Assembly (NCBI GenBank): GCA_002049455.2
Contig: MF385003.1
Location: 152,001 to 184,000 of the forward strand
DNA length: 32,000 nt
Reading direction: 5' to 3'
Origin: Porphyra umbilicalis
Lineage: Eukaryota > Rhodophyta > Bangiophyceae > Bangiales > Bangiaceae
Every line of letters begins with the position of its first letter. Position 1 is the stretch's first letter. The position numbers and the translations under genes are program-made. The notes beneath the pieces were generated by a model that was not told where the DNA came from, did not search any database, and saw nothing but the letters and a program-made list of their open reading frames with translations. Of the stretch, positions 28,531 through 32,000 are shown piece by piece.

Positions 28531-30501
28531 TTACTCATCTTTCGTAACTATAAGATCAAAGAAAAAACAACTACCGTTTTTTAGTTCACTATAAACATGA
28601 ATTTCGCTATTATGTTTTTGAATAATGTTTTTCACAATTGAAAGTCCTAGTCCAGTTCCTTCTAATGTGTGCGCATAATTTTCAATCCTAAGAAAACGAG
28701 CAAAGATCCGTTCCTGATTTTTCTTAGATATTCCAATACCATTATCGCAAATTTCTACTCTCACTTTTTTGGTACTCAATTGTGTTAATTGAGTTTCAGT
28801 ATTCAAATCATCAATTGTATAAGCTCTTAGGATAATAATCCCATTTGGATGAGTAAATTTCAAAGAATTTCCTATCAAATTAGCAAGAATTTGTAAAATT
28901 AGATTATAATTGCCCAAAACACATTGTAAATTTTGTTCGATATCAATATGTAAATCTATTTTCTTATCTTTGGCAGATAGCTGGTATGTTCTTATTGTTT
29001 GTTCTATTGCTGAAACTAAATCAGTAGCTTGTAGTGTATACTCCTGATCTGATTCTAACCTAGATAAATCTAAGACATCATTGACTAGGCGAGTTAATCT
29101 CGCTGTTTCTTTATTTGCTATAGCTAAAAATTCTAATTTTTGTGAATCGTCTAAAGAATCATGATACTCATACAACGTTTCTAAAAAAGATCTAATATTA
29201 AATAGTGGAGTTCGTAGTTCATGAGATACATTACTAATGAATTGATTTTTCACTTCATTTAATTCGACTTCTTGTGTCCTATCCTGTATAGTCATTGCAA
29301 TACCTTTTAGTATGCTATATTTATGATCTAATACTGTTGTTAATAGAACTCGAAAAGTTTTTTTATAATTTGTCTGTAATTTTATGCAAATTTCTTGAGT
29401 TTCACAAGCAGATTGCTCTAAGAAATTTTTTCTAATAATGTCATTTAAGATAGGAAAAAGCTGTTTATTAATATCTTTAGGTAAATAATCAATAATGATT
29501 GAGCCTGCAATACTCTTTCCTTCCCACCCAAAATTCTCAATAGCTGTTCTATTGACTAAAATTACTCTCAAGTCCTTATCTAGTAAGATAGCTCCATCTG
29601 CAATGGTAGAAACTAATGTTTCTAACTTAGCTTTCTCTGAAGTTAACTTTTCTATATTTTGTTGTTCATATTTTTCTAATCTTTCAGCCATCTCATTAAA
29701 ATTAAAAATTAAGGCACCTAGCTCTCCTCCAAAAGGTAAATTAATTCTTTGATAAAAATCACCAGCAGCAATATTTTTAACGCCATTTAGTAATTCCCTA
29801 ATTGGTCTTGTAATTGTAAAAGCATTAAAAGCAGCGCCAAGAATAACCATTAGCCAGATTGAAATAAAGACAGCTAAACTAACATCTCTAGTTAATTGTG
29901 ATGACGTAGTCAGAGTTGGATTGGAATTAATACCAATATTTAGAATACCTAAAAGTTTTTTTTCTTTGCTGAGAGGGATAATTACATCTATAACGCCACC
30001 TTGTAAGTGATTGGCAGTATTAACAATTGGGGTATTCGAAAAGTAATGATCTTCGCTACGAAAACAATTATATTCACTTAAAGAAAAAAAATTAATTGCT
30101 GTTTCGGAAGAAAAAGGAATACTATAGTAAATTTGTCCATCAGCATTAAAAACAAGAATATAACGAATGCTCGATGTACTTAAATAAAAATGTTCGATAA
30201 ACTGTTGTAATTGCAAATAACTATCAGTTTCAAGAATAGGAGTAATATTTACAGCTAGCAGTAAGCTAAGATCTTTTCCAAAACGATTATCGATTAAACG
30301 CGTTTCTTGCTGAATGCTAGTTAATGTCCAAAATGTCAAACTACTCACTAGTAAAGATACCATTAAAGTCATCATTGCCATTAATCGAGTTCGAAGCGTA
30401 ATATCAGACCACCATTTTTTTAAATGATTTAAAATTATGTTAATTAATGTAGACAGAGAAGATGTAAATCTCAAAACTTGCTGATTTCGAAAAGAAAACA
30501 T
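28531..30501 (-). CDS. ycf26: Ycf26, NblS/Hik33-family sensor histidine kinase
   Basis: This 656-residue two-component sensor resembles cyanobacterial NblS/Hik33 (DspA/Dfr), which responds to high light, cold and redox stress and signals to RpaB (plastid Ycf27). Order: a membrane helix near 40-62, an extracytoplasmic sensing region, a second helix near 205-230, a HAMP domain (232-285), a PAS domain (about 290-400), and the kinase core with the phosphorylated histidine His427 in FISNVSHELRTPLFN, followed by N, G1 (ICDNGIGI) and G2 (GTGLGLSIV) boxes. All kinase motifs look intact. A TTG at 30549 is also in frame, but ATG 30501 avoids overlap with ycf63. The gene follows ycf63 by 25 bases. Confidence 0.93.
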   Translation of the reverse strand: MFSFRNQQVLRFTSSLSTLINIILNHLKKWWSDITLRTRLMAMMTLMVSLLVSSLTFWTLTSIQQETRLIDNRFGKDLSLLLAVNITPILETDSYLQLQQFIEHFYLSTSSIRYILVFNADGQIYYSIPFSSETAINFFSLSEYNCFRSEDHYFSNTPIVNTANHLQGGVIDVIIPLSKEKKLLGILNIGINSNPTLTTSSQLTRDVSLAVFISIWLMVILGAAFNAFTITRPIRELLNGVKNIAAGDFYQRINLPFGGELGALIFNFNEMAERLEKYEQQNIEKLTSEKAKLETLVSTIADGAILLDKDLRVILVNRTAIENFGWEGKSIAGSIIIDYLPKDINKQLFPILNDIIRKNFLEQSACETQEICIKLQTNYKKTFRVLLTTVLDHKYSILKGIAMTIQDRTQEVELNEVKNQFISNVSHELRTPLFNIRSFLETLYEYHDSLDDSQKLEFLAIANKETARLTRLVNDVLDLSRLESDQEYTLQATDLVSAIEQTIRTYQLSAKDKKIDLHIDIEQNLQCVLGNYNLILQILANLIGNSLKFTHPNGIIILRAYTIDDLNTETQLTQLSTKKVRVEICDNGIGISKKNQERIFARFLRIENYAHTLEGTGLGLSIVKNIIQKHNSEIHVYSELKNGSCFFFDLIVTKDE

Positions 30502-30526
30502 TACTTTACTTTTAACTACCTTGTAA

Positions 30527-31318
30527 TTAGAGATTATTGCCTTGAGCAATAGAGCTTCCTGCGGTTTGGAACATAAAATAAGATAAAATGAAGTCTGTAA
30601 TAAAGATTGTTAAAAGAATAGTTACAACTGAAGAAGTTGTTGAGTTGCCAACACCCTTAGCCCCACCACTACTAGTTAATCCCCATTGGCAACTTATAAA
30701 TGCTATAATAATGCCAAAGCACAATGATTTCTCTAAAGAACTAAAAAAATCTGATATAGATAGGACCCGAAAAGCAGATTTTAAAAAAATAGAACAAGGA
30801 ATATTATACATTACAAATGATATAAATATACTAATCGCAATACTAGACGTAAGTGATATAGTAGTTAGTATTGGCAACATTATACAGCAAGCAGCTACTT
30901 TAGGAAATACCAAATAGTCAATAGGATTTGTATTCAATAAGTACAAAGCATCAATTTGTTCTGTCGTCTCCATTGTGGCAATTTCAGCAGTAAAAGATGA
31001 ACCTATTTTGCCCGCCATAATTACAGCTGTTAATACAGGAGATAATTCTCTAGTAAATGCAATAACTATAACTGCCCCTAGTGCATTAGCAGCATCTAAA
31101 TGTAAAAATTCTTTTGCTATTTGCATTGTGAATACCATGCTGATAAAACAGGCAGTCAATAAAGTTATATTTAAAGATCCAGGGCCTACAAGATATATCT
31201 GCTCAACAAGATTATTAGTATTGATCTTCATTATTCTTAGCCGTATTAGTAGACTAACAAATAAACTTAATGTGGAATTTAATCTTTGAATCCATTTTTT
31301 TAATTCAAATTGAAACAT
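30527..31318 (-). CDS. ycf63: Ycf63, MlaE/TGD1-type ABC transporter permease
   Basis: This 263-residue membrane protein belongs to the MlaE family (plant TGD1), the permease of ABC lipid transporters at the plastid inner envelope. The conserved core is visible: LITLLTACFISMVFTMQIA-like first helix, then GAVIVIAFTRELSPVLTAVIMAGKIGSSFTAEIATMETTEQIDAL, with the EQIDAL loop, and the end segment GLTSSGGAKGVGNSTTSSVV. About five helices are predicted. Its substrate-binding partner may be Ycf22 in this window; the ATPase is not here and may be nuclear. It precedes ycf26 on the same strand. Confidence 0.92.
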   Translation of the reverse strand: MFQFELKKWIQRLNSTLSLFVSLLIRLRIMKINTNNLVEQIYLVGPGSLNITLLTACFISMVFTMQIAKEFLHLDAANALGAVIVIAFTRELSPVLTAVIMAGKIGSSFTAEIATMETTEQIDALYLLNTNPIDYLVFPKVAACCIMLPILTTISLTSSIAISIFISFVMYNIPCSIFLKSAFRVLSISDFFSSLEKSLCFGIIIAFISCQWGLTSSGGAKGVGNSTTSSVVTILLTIFITDFILSYFMFQTAGSSIAQGNNL

Positions 31319-31479
31319 ATTATAATTTTATAAAAAGAGGAACTAAAAAATTTATTTTAATTTATATGCAAAATCGGTTGCATGATTATACTGTTTAATG
31401 TTATAGTCTTTTCAAGATTTCAATTTCAGTAAAGAATTTAGCTATATTTTATATATCTAAATCTTTATTAAGTTAGTAA

Positions 31480-31551
31480 GGGCGGTTAGCTCAGTGGTAG
31501 AGCGCCTGCCTTACAAGCAGGTGGTCACTGGTTCAAGTCCAGTACCGCCCA
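31480..31551 (+). tRNA. trnV: tRNA-Val (UAC)
   Basis: A 72-base cloverleaf with perfect acceptor stem GGGCGGT/ACCGCCC, D stem GCTC/GAGC, anticodon stem CCTGC/GCAGG around CTTACAA (anticodon TAC), T stem ACTGG/CCAGT and discriminator A. It has no intron, unlike the land plant copy. Confidence 0.98.
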
Positions 31552-31592
31552 TGATATACATTTAATATACATACTAACGTAATGTAGTTTTT

Positions 31593-31665
31593 GGGCTCAT
31601 CGTCTAAGGGATTAGGACAGAGACCTTCTAAGTCTCTAATGTAGGTTCGAATCCTACTGAGCCTG
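31593..31665 (+). tRNA. trnR: tRNA-Arg (UCU)
   Basis: A 73-base cloverleaf with acceptor stem GGGCTCA/TGAGCCT (terminal G-U), anticodon stem GAGAC/GTCTC around CTTCTAA with anticodon TCT, T stem GTAGG/CCTAC with TTCGAAT, and discriminator G. It reads AGA and AGG codons. It lies 41 bases after trnV and 11 bases from the convergent chlI stop. Confidence 0.97.
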
Positions 31666-31676
31666 ATTATAAAGTT

Positions 31677-32000
31677 TTAAATTTCTCCCAAATCAAATAT
31701 CTTATTGAAGACTTTTTGAACTTTTTCTCCAGAATCCATAGTTTCTAATGGATCTTTTCTTAGTCTATGACGTAAACATAGAGTGATTACTTTGCTGATG
31801 TCAGAACTGTTAACAGTTTGTTGTCCATTGAATGCTGCATAAGCTTTAGCAGCCCTATTTGTTACAATATCTCCTCTCAAGCCATCTACATCCAACTCAC
31901 CACAGACTTGAGAAATTTTAACTCTTAAATCATAGTCAATAGTAATTGTTGAAAGTAAAAGCTGAGCATCGGCAACCTTTTGTTTTAATTTACTTTGATC
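31677..32000 (-). CDS. chlI: Magnesium chelatase subunit ChlI, partial (C-terminal part)
   Basis: The last 107 residues of ChlI, the AAA+ ATPase subunit that drives magnesium insertion into protoporphyrin IX in chlorophyll synthesis. The reading frame is open to the right window edge, so the N-terminal part with the Walker motifs is missing only because of the window limit. Visible are the helical-lid segment VCGELDVDGLRGDIVTNRAA, with sensor-2 arginine, and ALRLRHRLRKDP-like LCLRHRLRKDPLETMDSGEK. It ends with VFNKIFDLGEI. It faces trnR. Confidence 0.95.
   Translation of the reverse strand, partial: DQSKLKQKVADAQLLLSTITIDYDLRVKISQVCGELDVDGLRGDIVTNRAAKAYAAFNGQQTVNSSDISKVITLCLRHRLRKDPLETMDSGEKVQKVFNKIFDLGEI

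Noticed and set aside
31378..31407. TTGCAT and TATAGT 18 bases apart upstream of trnV
   Set aside because: Reasonable spacing, but weak -35 match and more than 70 bases from the tRNA; too common by chance in this AT-rich spacer to list as a promoter.

Overview
The window is a compact, AT-rich stretch of a red algal plastid (chloroplast) genome, most like that of a bangiophyte such as Porphyra or Pyropia. The evidence is the gene set itself. Phycobiliprotein genes (cpeBA, cpcBA, cpcG, nblA) sit beside photosystem genes (psaC, psaI, psaK, psbEFLJ, psb30). Many cyanobacterial genes that green plastids lost are also present: gltB, trpA, trpG, thiG, accA, pgmA, secA, ftrB, tilS, rpoZ, a CGFS glutaredoxin, the sensor kinase ycf26, and ycf21, ycf22, ycf23, ycf60 and ycf63. 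I see no intron, insertion sequence, phage, CRISPR array, broken gene or ribosomal RNA. Both window edges cut a gene: rps6 on the left and chlI on the right.

Layout. 1-2423: rps6 (partial) and ycf60 on the minus strand, then thiG and trpG on the plus strand. 2432-4849: minus-strand cytochrome c assembly genes ccs1 and dsbD/ccdA, then trnN(GUU). 4991-7477: a phycobilisome block with cpcG (minus), nblA, cpeB and cpeA (plus) and a strong stem-loop terminator. 7552-8913: ccsA and psaK. 8984-16602: a minus-strand block in transcription order gltB, psaC, ycf23, ycf22, accA. 16860-18428: rpoZ and the cpcB-cpcA phycocyanin operon with a 3' stem-loop. 18543-23563: pgmA, ycf21, secA, trnE(UUC). 23578-26262: trpA (minus), trnK(UUU) (minus), tilS, a glutaredoxin gene and psb30. 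26263-27398: ftrB (minus) between two long spacers rich in short duplications. 27399-28356: psaI (plus) facing the psbE-psbF-psbL-psbJ operon (minus). 28531-31318: ycf63 and ycf26 (minus). 31480-32000: trnV(UAC), trnR(UCU) and the 3' end of chlI (minus).

How the genes work together. Most serve light harvesting and electron transfer: rods of phycoerythrin and phycocyanin, their rod-core linker, an NblA-type degradation factor, and a sensor kinase of the NblS/Hik33 family that in cyanobacteria controls such genes. Ccs1, CcsA and CcdA are three components of system II cytochrome c assembly in the thylakoid. GltB, FtrB and the [4Fe-4S] protein PsaC receive or pass electrons in the ferredoxin network. 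AccA, Ycf22 and Ycf63 relate to fatty acid synthesis and probably lipid import. SecA and Ycf60 (Tic20-like) handle protein translocation.

I looked for a new system and did not find a convincing one. The gene content is ordinary for this lineage. The items most worth a second look are the cluster of short perfect duplications around ftrB, a TTG start on trpG, several unusually clean inverted repeats between genes, and functional pairings such as nblA with ycf26 and ycf22 with ycf63. Several starts were moved inward from a TTG to the first well-placed ATG, and each such case is stated in its entry.
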